A stretch of DNA of 5,840 nucleotides. It comes from JBDNBY01 sp039767595 (GTDB lineage: Bacteria > Pseudomonadota > Alphaproteobacteria > Rhodobacterales > Rhodobacteraceae). Numbering within the stretch: the first letter of the stretch is position 1; each line of letters starts with the position of its first letter. Location of the stretch: assembly GCA_039767595.1 (NCBI GenBank), contig JBDNBY010000145.1, positions 1-5,840 on the forward strand, given 5' to 3'. Positions 1 to 5,840 of this stretch are shown here, one piece after another. Below the pieces are notes generated by a model that worked only from the letters and a program-made list of their open reading frames with translations, made no database searches and was not told where the DNA came from. Made by a program: the position numbers and the translations under genes.

Positions 1-155
1 ATGAAAAACTCAGCCACATCGTCGTTGCTAAAGACCCATGGACGGTCGAGAACGGCTTGCTGACACCGACCCTCAAAACAAAGCGCGGACTGCTGGAAAA
101 GAAATATGGCGATATGATCGAAAAACCGCAATCTGCGATCGTCGTGATGGAGTGA
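1..155 (+). CDS. AMP-forming long-chain acyl-CoA synthetase, C-terminal end (partial)
   Basis: Only the last 50 codons are present. The reading frame is open from base 3 and ends at TGA 153-155; the gene starts outside the window. The translated tail contains WTVENGLLTPTLKTKR (residues 13-28 of the fragment) followed by a short charged helix and the ending SAIVVME. The pattern W-x-x-[ED]-NG-[LM]-LTPT-[LMF]-K-x-KR is characteristic of the C-terminal lid domain of long-chain fatty-acid CoA ligases. In this AMP-binding superfamily the lid rotates over the active site between the adenylation and thioesterification half-reactions, turning fatty acid + ATP + CoA into acyl-CoA + AMP + PPi. Chain-length preference and exact family cannot be judged from this piece. 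It converges on nrdJ, and the two share the terminator region at 249-277. Confidence 0.75.
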   Translation, partial: EKLSHIVVAKDPWTVENGLLTPTLKTKRGLLEKKYGDMIEKPQSAIVVME

Positions 156-162
156 TCCGCGC

Positions 163-212
163 AGCAAAACCAAATTGAGCAGCCCCGTTCTCGGGTTCGT
201 CTGTTTTTTGCT
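163..212 (+). terminator. Possible weak terminator / imperfect hairpin after the acyl-CoA synthetase gene
   Basis: Eight bases after the stop codon, AGCAAAA (163-169) is complementary to TTTTGCT (206-212). Inside it CAG (180-182) can pair with CTG (201-203), and CCCG (184-187) with CGGG (192-195) around a TTCT loop. A run of six T lies at 204-209. The stem is interrupted by internal loops, so as an intrinsic terminator it is much poorer than the hairpin at 256-273. It could be a first, leaky termination point or chance complementarity. Confidence 0.25.
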
Positions 213-248
213 TTAGACACACCACAGTACGCCCACGCGCATCACACG

Positions 249-277
249 AAAAAAAGCCGCCCCAAGGGGCGGCTTTT
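249..277. terminator. Bidirectional rho-independent terminator between acyl-CoA synthetase and nrdJ
   Basis: A perfect inverted repeat GCCGCCCC (256-263) / GGGGCGGC (266-273) is separated by AA and extended by AAAA (252-255) pairing with TTTT (274-277). On the plus strand the stem is followed by only four T. On the minus strand it is followed by seven T (complement of A 249-255), so it is better built to end nrdJ transcripts, whose stop codon lies 18 bases away. Because the stem is symmetrical it can also stop read-through from the plus-strand gene. With only AA between the arms, the outermost C-G pair is probably open, giving a four-base CAAG loop. Confidence 0.85.
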
Positions 278-295
278 GATCATGATGTCAATGGG

Positions 296-2554
296 TTATC
301 CGCATTTGGAATGCCCGCACGAGGCGCATGTCATGCAGCCCTCTTGCATTTGCATTGTCTCACCGCAGCTTGGGCAAGAGGCGCCTTTGGGGCGCTCCAA
401 CGTCTGTACGTTAGATGCTGGGTCAAACTTTACGCCCATGCCTTCGCCATCGATAAATCCGATGGCCACCATGTGATGCTCGATCGCGCCGCCAATGGCC
501 GCAAGGATGGATGGAATATACTTCCCATCGACCCATGCCCCGCCACGCGGGTCAAACACGGCCTTCAGCTCTTCGACCACAAAGGACACATCGCCCCCCC
601 GACGGAACACCGCAGAGATCATCCGAGTGAGTGCCAAGGTCCAGGCGTAATGCTCCATGTTTTTGGAGTTAACGAACACTTCGAACGGACGGCGGCGGCC
701 ATCGACAACGATGTCATTCACCGTCAAGTAAATCGCATGTGCGCTTTCTGGCCACTTGAGTTTGTAGGTCGATCCTTCAAGGGATTTTGGACGATCCAGC
801 GGCTCGGCCATGTAAATCACATCTGCGCCAGTGTCGATCTCTGGTGCCTTTTCCGAAGTCTCGGATACAGACAAAACAGATCCCGTCACATCGTTGGGGC
901 GATAGGTCGTGCACCCTTTACAGCCTGTCTCATACGCCTCCATGTAAACGCTCTTGAAGTCTTCAAAGCTGATATCTTCGGGGCAGTTAATGGTTTTCGA
1001 AATCGAGCTATCGATCCATTTTTGCGCCGCAGATTGCATTTTGACGTGATCGAGTGGGGCCAAAGTCTGTGCATTGACGAAATAATCGGGCAGCTCTTTG
1101 TCACCAAATTTCTCGCGCCACATTTGTACTGCGTAATCAACGACTTCTTCTTCGGTCTTAGAGCCGTCTTTTTGCAACACTTTACGTGTGTAGGCATAGG
1201 CGAACACTGGTTCGATCCCTGACGACACATTGCCCGCATAAAGGCTGATCGTGCCTGTGGGCGCGATGGATGTCAAAAGAGCGTTGCGGATACCGTGTTT
1301 TTTGATGGCATCGCGCACATCTTTGTCCATGTTCAACATGTTCTCAGACTTGAGGAACTGTTCAGCATCAAACAGAGGGAACGCGCCTTTCTCTTTGGCC
1401 AGCTCAACAGAGGCCAAATATGACGCCCGTGCGATCATCTTCATCCAGCGATCCGTCGCGGCCACCGCCTCGTCCGAGCCATAGCGCAAGCCAGTCATCA
1501 ACAGCGCATCGGCCAATCCGGTGACGCCCAAACCAATGCGGCGTTTGTTTTGCGCCTCTTTGGCCTGTGCCTCGAGTGGGAAGTTTGACACATCCACAAC
1601 GTTGTCCATCATCCGTACGGCTGTGGCAACGAGGTCGTTGAGCTTGTCCTCATCCAGTTCGGCGTTGGCCTCAAAAGGATTGGCAACCAAGCGTGACAAG
1701 TTAATCGAGCCGAGGAGACAGGCGCCGTACGGCGGCAACGGCTGCTCGCCGCATGGGTTTGTCGCGCAGATATCCTCGACATAATGCAAGTTATTGGCTT
1801 TGTTGATGCGGTCGATAAAGATCACACCCGGCTCAGCGAAATCATATGTTGATTTCATGATTTGGTTCCACAAATCAATCGCTTTGACCGTTTTAAAGAC
1901 TTTGCCTTTGTGGACCAAGTCCCATGTGCCGCCCGTTTTGACCGCGTCCATGAACGGATCGGTCACGAGGACAGAGAGGTTGAACATCCGCAACCGTGCG
2001 CTGTCTTTTTTGGCCACGATGAAATCTTCGATATCTGGATGGTCGCAGCGCATCGTTGCCATCATCGCGCCGCGGCGTGATCCGGCGGACATGATCGTAC
2101 GGCACATCGAATCCCATACGTCCATGAACGTCAACGGGCCAGAGGCATCTGCCGCGACACCTTTGACTTCGGCGCCTTTGGGGCGAATTGTCGAGAAGTC
2201 ATAGCCAATGCCGCCGCCTTGCTGCATCGTCAGCGCCGCCTCTTTGAGCATTTCAAAGATGCCTTCCATGCTATCGGGCACTGTCCCCATCACAAAGCAG
2301 TTGAACAATGTCACGCGGCGCGCGGTGCCGGCGCCTGCGGTGATGCGCCCTGCTGGGAGGTATTTGAAATCCTCCAATGCGTCATAGAATTTGGGCTCCC
2401 AGCTTTCTGGGTTTTTCTCTGATTGAGACAAGGCGCGGGCAATGCGGCGCCATGTGTCTTCGACACTTGTATCGATTGGTGTTCCATCCGCTTCTTTAAA
2501 GCGGTATTTCATATCCCAGATTTGTTCAGCAATCGGGGCGGCAAAGCTCGACAT
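296..2554 (-). CDS. nrdJ: Adenosylcobalamin-dependent (class II) ribonucleotide reductase
   Basis: The 752-residue product reduces ribonucleotides (the diphosphates in most enzymes of this family) to deoxyribonucleotides in the cytoplasm, using a radical generated from adenosylcobalamin rather than an oxygen-dependent NrdB subunit. The active-site set is complete: C86 in TLFNCF and C279 in GACLLGSINL form the reducing pair, and C268 and E270 in NPCGE are the thiyl-radical cysteine and its partner. C268 and C279 are 11 residues apart, as in other class II enzymes. The glycine-rich QQGGGIGYDF (111-120) and APTGTISLYAG (431-441) are further family motifs. Residues about 590-700 match the TSCPD domain. 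The tail is a cysteine-rich zinc-ribbon type module (C727, C730, C740, C743, C746, C751) whose last pair, C746-x4-C751, resembles the redox-shuttle cysteines that regenerate the active site. No ATP-cone precedes the catalytic domain. The frame is open to 2665, but ATG 2554 is chosen because AAAGGA lies 8 bases upstream and the family-like sequence begins there. Confidence 0.95.
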   Translation of the reverse strand: MSSFAAPIAEQIWDMKYRFKEADGTPIDTSVEDTWRRIARALSQSEKNPESWEPKFYDALEDFKYLPAGRITAGAGTARRVTLFNCFVMGTVPDSMEGIFEMLKEAALTMQQGGGIGYDFSTIRPKGAEVKGVAADASGPLTFMDVWDSMCRTIMSAGSRRGAMMATMRCDHPDIEDFIVAKKDSARLRMFNLSVLVTDPFMDAVKTGGTWDLVHKGKVFKTVKAIDLWNQIMKSTYDFAEPGVIFIDRINKANNLHYVEDICATNPCGEQPLPPYGACLLGSINLSRLVANPFEANAELDEDKLNDLVATAVRMMDNVVDVSNFPLEAQAKEAQNKRRIGLGVTGLADALLMTGLRYGSDEAVAATDRWMKMIARASYLASVELAKEKGAFPLFDAEQFLKSENMLNMDKDVRDAIKKHGIRNALLTSIAPTGTISLYAGNVSSGIEPVFAYAYTRKVLQKDGSKTEEEVVDYAVQMWREKFGDKELPDYFVNAQTLAPLDHVKMQSAAQKWIDSSISKTINCPEDISFEDFKSVYMEAYETGCKGCTTYRPNDVTGSVLSVSETSEKAPEIDTGADVIYMAEPLDRPKSLEGSTYKLKWPESAHAIYLTVNDIVVDGRRRPFEVFVNSKNMEHYAWTLALTRMISAVFRRGGDVSFVVEELKAVFDPRGGAWVDGKYIPSILAAIGGAIEHHMVAIGFIDGEGMGVKFDPASNVQTLERPKGASCPSCGETMQMQEGCMTCASCGHSKCG

Positions 2555-2562
2555 GGTGGGGC

Positions 2563-2568
2563 ATCCTT
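2563..2568 (-). promoter_or_regulatory. Ribosome binding site of nrdJ
   Basis: On the minus strand AAAGGA precedes the ATG at 2554 by 8 bases. This Shine-Dalgarno match decides the start: the longer open frame up to 2665 would add 37 residues (including KGSVLNVQVKGCPT) that do not look like this family and would run through the presumed promoter. Confidence 0.7.
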
Positions 2569-2591
2569 TGACTTGTACATTCAGCACACTA

Positions 2592-2620
2592 CCCTTAGGA
2601 AAGACCACAGCAGAGGTCAA
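2592..2620 (-). promoter_or_regulatory. Candidate sigma-70-type promoter of nrdJ
   Basis: On the minus strand TTGACC (complement of 2615-2620) is a good -35 match. It is followed after 17 bases by TAAGGG (complement of 2592-2597), a poor -10 match. The implied transcript would start about 30 bases before the nrdJ ATG and include its ribosome binding site. The -35 overlaps the proximal NrdR-box-like sequence at 2618-2633, which would suit repression. The call rests on the -35 and the spacing only. Confidence 0.3.
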
Positions 2621-2664
2621 CAACAATTTGTGCCGACCCCCAAGATAAATACTACATATAGACA
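2618..2664. promoter_or_regulatory. Candidate pair of NrdR boxes in the nrdJ / DUF1489 divergent region
   Basis: NrdR is the zinc-finger/ATP-cone repressor of ribonucleotide reductase genes. It usually binds two 16-bp palindromic boxes (consensus about acaCwAtATaTwgtgt) lying about three helical turns apart. Here 2649-2664 matches 11 of 16 positions, with the core CTACATATAG differing at one of ten core positions. The sequence 2618-2633 matches 10 of 16 (core CAACAATTTG, seven of ten). The two start 31 bp apart with 15 bp between them, the spacing expected for a real pair. The distal box is convincing in its core and the proximal box is weak. Alternatively these are AT-rich promoter elements that match by chance; 2649-2664 also lies where a -10 for the divergent gene would be. 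Confidence 0.4.
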
Positions 2665-2666
2665 AA

Positions 2667-2671
2667 AGGAG
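2667..2671 (+). promoter_or_regulatory. Ribosome binding site of the DUF1489 gene
   Basis: AGGAG lies 8 bases before GTG 2680, within AAAAGGAGAG. This strong Shine-Dalgarno sequence supports the GTG start, since no suitably placed ATG follows it and the encoded residues from HLIKL onward match the family's N-terminus. Confidence 0.75.
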
Positions 2672-2679
2672 AGGGTCAC

Positions 2680-3105
2680 GTGCATCTCATCAAGCTCAGC
2701 GTTGGATCGGATAGTGTCGAGTCGATGGCCGCATGGCAGGCCCGCCGGGCGGCCCAAGAGCCAGATGGGCTACCGCGTCACATCACACGTATGTGGCCAA
2801 AACGCGCGGATGAGATCCTTGGTCAGGGCTCTATATATTGGGTCATTCAACGTCAAATCCAAGCACGGCAAACCATTCTCAGATTTGATGAAGTGATCTC
2901 CGACGACGGTATACGCCGCTGTGCGATTGTCCTCGATCCGCAGATCCATCTCGTGCGGCCCACGCCCAAGCGGCCGTTTCAAGGCTGGCGATACCTCAAA
3001 CCCGAGGATGCCCCCGGTGACATCAGCCGTCCGCGTAGTGGCGAAGAGGTACTGCCCAAAGAAATGGCCATCATGCTGGACGATATTGGGGTGATCCAGC
3101 CTTAA
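2680..3105 (+). CDS. DUF1489 family protein, function unknown
   Basis: The 141-residue product starts at GTG and matches the alphaproteobacterial DUF1489 family as I know it. Landmarks are the N-terminal HLIKLSVG (2-9), RMWPKRADEIL-GQGSIYWVI (37-56), IQARQ (60-64), the RCAIVLDP strand (80-87) and the highly conserved PKRPFQGWRYLKPEDAPGD (96-114). The length is normal for the family. There is no signal peptide or membrane segment, so it is probably cytoplasmic. No enzymatic motif is recognisable; the many conserved Arg, Lys and Trp residues would suit nucleic-acid or phosphate binding, but that is speculation. It is divergent from nrdJ across a 125-base shared upstream region and convergent with hisG, with their TAA stop codons overlapping. 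Biological role unknown; family assignment fairly sure. Confidence 0.85.
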   Translation: MHLIKLSVGSDSVESMAAWQARRAAQEPDGLPRHITRMWPKRADEILGQGSIYWVIQRQIQARQTILRFDEVISDDGIRRCAIVLDPQIHLVRPTPKRPFQGWRYLKPEDAPGDISRPRSGEEVLPKEMAIMLDDIGVIQP

Positions 3106-3794
3106 TCCAGCTGAAGCTTTTCCAAAAACGCACTGATCACGTCACGCTCAGTAGAGCACTCGCTACAGGCGCGGCATTGAAATAACGTCGCTTGGGATTT
3201 GAGAATCAAACCGTCGCTCAAAATCTTGAGGTGATTGGCGCGTAATGTTTCGCCCGTGGATGTGATATCTGCAATCAACTCTGCCAAATGATTGGCGACG
3301 GTGCCCTCGGTGGCGCCTTGGCTATCGACAATTTGATAATCCGCCACGCCTTGATCACGCAGAAATTGGCGCACCAAACGGTGATATTTCGTTGCAATGC
3401 GCATACGGTGCCCATGGGTTTTGCGAAACAAGGCGGCGGCCCCGTCTAAATCCTCAAGCGTGTCGACATCGGCCCAACTCTGGGGCACGGCCAAAATCAA
3501 ATCAGCCTGACCAAAGCCCATTGGCTTGAGCGGCGTCACTAGATCTTGCCAACCTACAAGCTTTTCTTGGATCAAATCATTGCCCGTGACACCAAAGTGA
3601 ATGCGCCCTGCGGCCAATTCGCGCGGAATTTCGCCCGCAGACATCAAGACCAAATCGATGCTATCAATCCCCTCGACACGGCCGGCATATTCGCGCTCGT
3701 GCCCCGTGCGCTCGAGGGTGATATCGTGCTTTGCAAACCAATCAAAGGTTTTCTCCATCAGCCGGCCCTTTGAGGGCACTCCAAGTTTAATCAT
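3102..3794 (-). CDS. hisG: ATP phosphoribosyltransferase, short form (catalytic subunit)
   Basis: This 230-residue enzyme catalyses the first, committed step of histidine synthesis: ATP + PRPP to phosphoribosyl-ATP + PPi. The N-terminus MIKLGVPSKGRL (1-12), the GVTGNDLI segment (68-75) and the PRPP-binding signature E163 ... ADITSTGETL (175-184) are typical. The protein stops soon after the second lobe and lacks the roughly 80-residue C-terminal ACT-like regulatory domain of long HisG, so it is the short form that requires HisZ, whose gene lies immediately upstream. The start ATG overlaps the hisZ stop as ATGA and has GGAGAG (complement of 3800-3805) 5 bases before it, so translation is probably coupled. 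An oddity is that all three cysteines (C207, C210, C213, spaced C-x2-C-x2-C) sit together near the C-terminus. Its stop codon overlaps that of the DUF1489 gene. Confidence 0.95.
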   Translation of the reverse strand: MIKLGVPSKGRLMEKTFDWFAKHDITLERTGHEREYAGRVEGIDSIDLVLMSAGEIPRELAAGRIHFGVTGNDLIQEKLVGWQDLVTPLKPMGFGQADLILAVPQSWADVDTLEDLDGAAALFRKTHGHRMRIATKYHRLVRQFLRDQGVADYQIVDSQGATEGTVANHLAELIADITSTGETLRANHLKILSDGLILKSQATLFQCRACSECSTERDVISAFLEKLQLD

Positions 3795-4870
3795 TGGGAC
3801 TCTCCGGATATCTCAAGTAATAAATCGGGACGGATCACGGCGCCCACGGCGGGCAAACAGGCCCCCTCGCCCAAGCGCGCCGTCAGCGCATCATAGCGCC
3901 CGCCCGTGGCCACAGGCGGCAGGCCTGGACGCGCATCGGCATAAAACCCAAAGACAAACCCATCGTAATACTCCATCGACGTGCGCCCATAAGAGGCCTC
4001 AAAGGGCAAACGGTGAACATCAACGCCGCGCTGAGACAGCGCCTCAAGCCGCCGCTCCATATGATCAAGTGCGGGTTCGAGCGCGGGCATATCAATGGCC
4101 AAATCGCGCAGCTGCTCCAGCGCATAATGCGACGTTTCACGAATGCCCAAGAGCATGTCCATCAACGCAACTTGCTCTTTCGAGAGGGGCGCCGTCTGCG
4201 CATCTTGCGCGAGGGCCTCAAGGCGCATGTTGATTTCGGTGGCGCTGCGTTTGCCGATCACATCTTGTGCCTGCACCTGTTGGCGCGATGCTTCGGCTCG
4301 TGCGGGATCCAGTGGCTTGACCTGCGCAAATCGCTCGATCAAGGCGCGAAATTTGCGTGGTCGCCACAGGTGCCGCATGAGCGCCGCTTGCCGCGCCTCA
4401 GAGGTGCCAAGCCCTGCAACAGCGGCTGCGATAATCCGCATATCCCCTGTCGATACTTTCAAGGCCGCCTCACCCAAGGCAGATTGCATCGCAACAAACA
4501 CATCGGCATCGGCGGCGGCGGGATCCTCTTGACCAAAGATCACATAACCCACTTGCACATATTCAAAGAGTCGCTCGTGATACTCTACTAGGCGTCGAAA
4601 CACATCGCCCAAATAGGTATAGCGCGCCGGATTTGCCCCATGTGCCATGTGCATCTGTGTAACGGGCACCGTAAAATCGGGGCGCATCATCATTTCGCCG
4701 CGCGCCGGATCGTGAACCGTGTAGGCGCGCGCGCGGATATCCTCACCATATAAATCTAGCAACAGTGCCGCATCTTGCAGCACATCGGCCTCTACCGCAT
4801 GGGCCCCCAACGCGACAAAGCGCTGATGCAAGCTGCGGGCAAGGTGGAGCACATCGAGTTTACGTTGCAT
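3791..4870 (-). CDS. hisZ: ATP phosphoribosyltransferase regulatory subunit, HisRS paralogue
   Basis: The 359-residue HisZ is a catalytically inactive relative of the histidyl-tRNA synthetase core that assembles with short HisG, activates it and carries feedback inhibition by histidine. Class II synthetase traces are clear: GEMMMRPDFTVPVTQ (58-72), the FRRL-VEYHERLFEYVQVG motif-2-like stretch (91-108) and the GFYAD...ATGGRYDAL region (308-329), equivalent to the histidine-binding part of HisRS. It ends near residue 359 without the anticodon-binding domain, as expected for HisZ rather than HisRS. The open frame extends to 4930, but ATG 4870 is chosen because MQRKLDVL gives a family-like N-terminus and leaves an 11-base overlap with hisS. 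There is only a weak GGA ahead of it, so expression probably depends on coupling to hisS translation. The gene ends in ATGA with hisG. Confidence 0.93.
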   Translation of the reverse strand: MQRKLDVLHLARSLHQRFVALGAHAVEADVLQDAALLLDLYGEDIRARAYTVHDPARGEMMMRPDFTVPVTQMHMAHGANPARYTYLGDVFRRLVEYHERLFEYVQVGYVIFGQEDPAAADADVFVAMQSALGEAALKVSTGDMRIIAAAVAGLGTSEARQAALMRHLWRPRKFRALIERFAQVKPLDPARAEASRQQVQAQDVIGKRSATEINMRLEALAQDAQTAPLSKEQVALMDMLLGIRETSHYALEQLRDLAIDMPALEPALDHMERRLEALSQRGVDVHRLPFEASYGRTSMEYYDGFVFGFYADARPGLPPVATGGRYDALTARLGEGACLPAVGAVIRPDLLLEISGESQ

Positions 4871-5840
4871 TTTTGTAAAAATCCAAAATCTCACGGGTTT
4901 TAGCGACCAAATCATCGCGGGCCACTTCATATTGCGATGGCCGCTCTTTCCATTCCTCTAACGTAGCGTGCGTTGCCAGTTGCGCGCCCAAAATCAAATC
5001 TTTGATTTGTACAACGCCATTGGCCTTTTCATCGCCGCCTTCGATCACCGCCACAGGGGCGGCGCGCTTATCTGCGTATTTGAGTTGGTTGCCAAAGTTT
5101 TTGGGATTGCCCAAATAGACCTCGGCACGAATGCCCGCATTGCGCAGCTCTGTGACCATGCTTTGATAATCGGCCATGCGGTCGCGATCCATCACAGTGA
5201 CAATCACTGGCCCTTGGGCGATCTCAGTCATCCGGCCCTTGGCGCGCAAGGCCGCCAAGAGGCGATCAACCCCAATCGAGACGCCTGTTGCCGGCACTTC
5301 TTGGCCGGTAAAGCGTTTGACCAAATCATCATAACGCCCCCCGCCCGAGACGGATCCAAATTGCCGCTTGCGGCCCTTTTCGTCAAATATTTCAAAGGTC
5401 AGCTCGGCCTCGTACACGGGGCCCGTGTAATAGCCCAATCCGCGCACGACCGATGGATCAAGAATAATGCGATCCGCGCCATAGCCGCCGGCATCTAGCA
5501 GCTCTGCCATCGTTTCCAATTCGCCCACACCCGTTAGGCCCACATCCGAGCCGCCGACCAAGTCGCGCAATCGCGCAACCGTCGCCGCCCCCGTGTCGCG
5601 GCGCGCCTCCATAAAGCCGATGACAATCTCGGCCTGCTCCGCGCTCAGCCCTGCACCTTTGGTGAAATCGCCGCTCTCATCTTGGCGCCCCTCGCCGAGC
5701 AAGGCGCGCACGCCCTCCAGACCAAGGCGATCCAATTTATCAATGGCGCGCAGGACAATGCCGCGCTCTGAGGTGAATTTCTCTGGGTCTGTGGGATCCA
5801 AGACCCCCGCCACTTCCATCACACCATTGAGGACTTTGCG
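4860..5840 (-). CDS. hisS: Histidyl-tRNA synthetase, C-terminal two thirds (5' end outside window)
   Basis: The last 326 residues are present; the frame stays open to the window edge (RKVLNGVMEVAGV at 1-13 of the fragment), so GTG 5822 is not the true start. The enzyme attaches histidine to tRNA-His using ATP. Visible HisRS hallmarks are the histidine-A motif RGLGYYTGPVYEAEL (133-147), GSVSGGGRYDDL (162-173) and motif 3 TGVSIGVDRLLAAL (185-198). The anticodon-binding domain follows from about 210, with VEL-type alternating strands (PVIVTVMD, IRAEVYLG, APVAVIEGG). Motifs 1 and 2, including the part that reads the acceptor end, lie outside the window. The sequence style, with the SDVGLTGVGELETMAELL segment (98-115), resembles the alphaproteobacterial HisRS group. 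It is the upstream gene of the hisS-hisZ-hisG operon and overlaps hisZ by ATGCAACGTAA. The operon promoter is not in view. Confidence 0.95.
   Translation of the reverse strand, partial: RKVLNGVMEVAGVLDPTDPEKFTSERGIVLRAIDKLDRLGLEGVRALLGEGRQDESGDFTKGAGLSAEQAEIVIGFMEARRDTGAATVARLRDLVGGSDVGLTGVGELETMAELLDAGGYGADRIILDPSVVRGLGYYTGPVYEAELTFEIFDEKGRKRQFGSVSGGGRYDDLVKRFTGQEVPATGVSIGVDRLLAALRAKGRMTEIAQGPVIVTVMDRDRMADYQSMVTELRNAGIRAEVYLGNPKNFGNQLKYADKRAAPVAVIEGGDEKANGVVQIKDLILGAQLATHATLEEWKERPSQYEVARDDLVAKTREILDFYKNAT

Noticed and set aside
1..63. ATG at base 1 as the start of a small gene
   Set aside because: That frame stops after 20 codons; frame 3 carries the recognisable acyl-CoA synthetase tail.
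311..1222. 303-residue open reading frame on the plus strand
   Set aside because: It lies antisense within nrdJ, which has all family motifs; the product has no recognisable domain and an unnatural Cys/His/Trp-rich composition typical of an antisense shadow.
2555..2665. 37-residue N-terminal extension of NrdJ
   Set aside because: The frame is open by chance through the upstream region; a good Shine-Dalgarno sequence and family-like N-terminus place the start at 2554, and the extension would overlap the presumed promoter.
2555..2679. Cobalamin riboswitch upstream of nrdJ
   Set aside because: Considered because NrdJ needs B12, but the region is only 125 bases and contains no GCCACTG B12-box core on the nrdJ strand.
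3601..4591. Plus-strand open frames of 192 and 210 residues across hisG and hisZ
   Set aside because: Both are antisense to well-supported genes, low in recognisable structure and rich in Arg/Ala/Pro/His, as expected from reverse reading of GC-rich coding DNA.
4871..4930. 20-residue N-terminal extension of HisZ
   Set aside because: It lies wholly inside the hisS coding sequence, is Trp-rich and unlike HisZ proteins; starting at 4870 gives the usual length.

Overview
The window looks like chromosomal DNA from an alphaproteobacterium of the Rhodobacteraceae/Roseobacter type. The basis is protein content and gene style: a class II (adenosylcobalamin) ribonucleotide reductase, a DUF1489 protein, a short-form HisG that works with a HisZ regulatory subunit, an alphaproteobacterial-looking HisRS, tightly overlapping genes and moderately high G+C. 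The genus cannot be fixed from sequence reading alone. No mobile element, CRISPR array, tRNA or rRNA was seen. This is ordinary core-genome housekeeping DNA.

Layout, left to right. Bases 1-155 (+) are the last 50 codons of an AMP-forming long-chain acyl-CoA synthetase. A 140-base convergent intergenic gap (156-295) holds a strong GC-rich hairpin (256-273) flanked by A and T tracts, which can terminate transcription from both sides. Then comes nrdJ on the minus strand (296-2554), encoding a 752-residue B12-dependent ribonucleotide reductase. A 125-base divergent intergenic region (2555-2679) carries ribosome binding sites for both neighbours, a possible sigma-70-type promoter for nrdJ, and two NrdR-box-like sequences 31 bp apart. 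A DUF1489 gene (2680-3105, +) reads away from nrdJ. Its stop codon is interlocked with that of hisG on the opposite strand. The rest is a minus-strand operon read right to left, hisS (5' end outside the window) - hisZ - hisG, in which each gene overlaps the next by 11 and 4 bases.

How the genes fit together. HisG with HisZ catalyses and feedback-controls the first step of histidine synthesis, and HisS charges tRNA-His with the product, so histidine production and use are co-transcribed. HisZ is itself a histidyl-tRNA synthetase paralogue without the anticodon-binding domain, so a synthetase and its repurposed relative lie back to back. NrdJ makes deoxynucleotides in a cobalamin-dependent, oxygen-independent way. 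The uncharacterised DUF1489 protein shares its upstream region and may share its control.

No clearly new system was found. The points most worth checking are the candidate NrdR operator between nrdJ and the DUF1489 gene, the cysteine cluster at the HisG C-terminus, and the interlocked gene ends.
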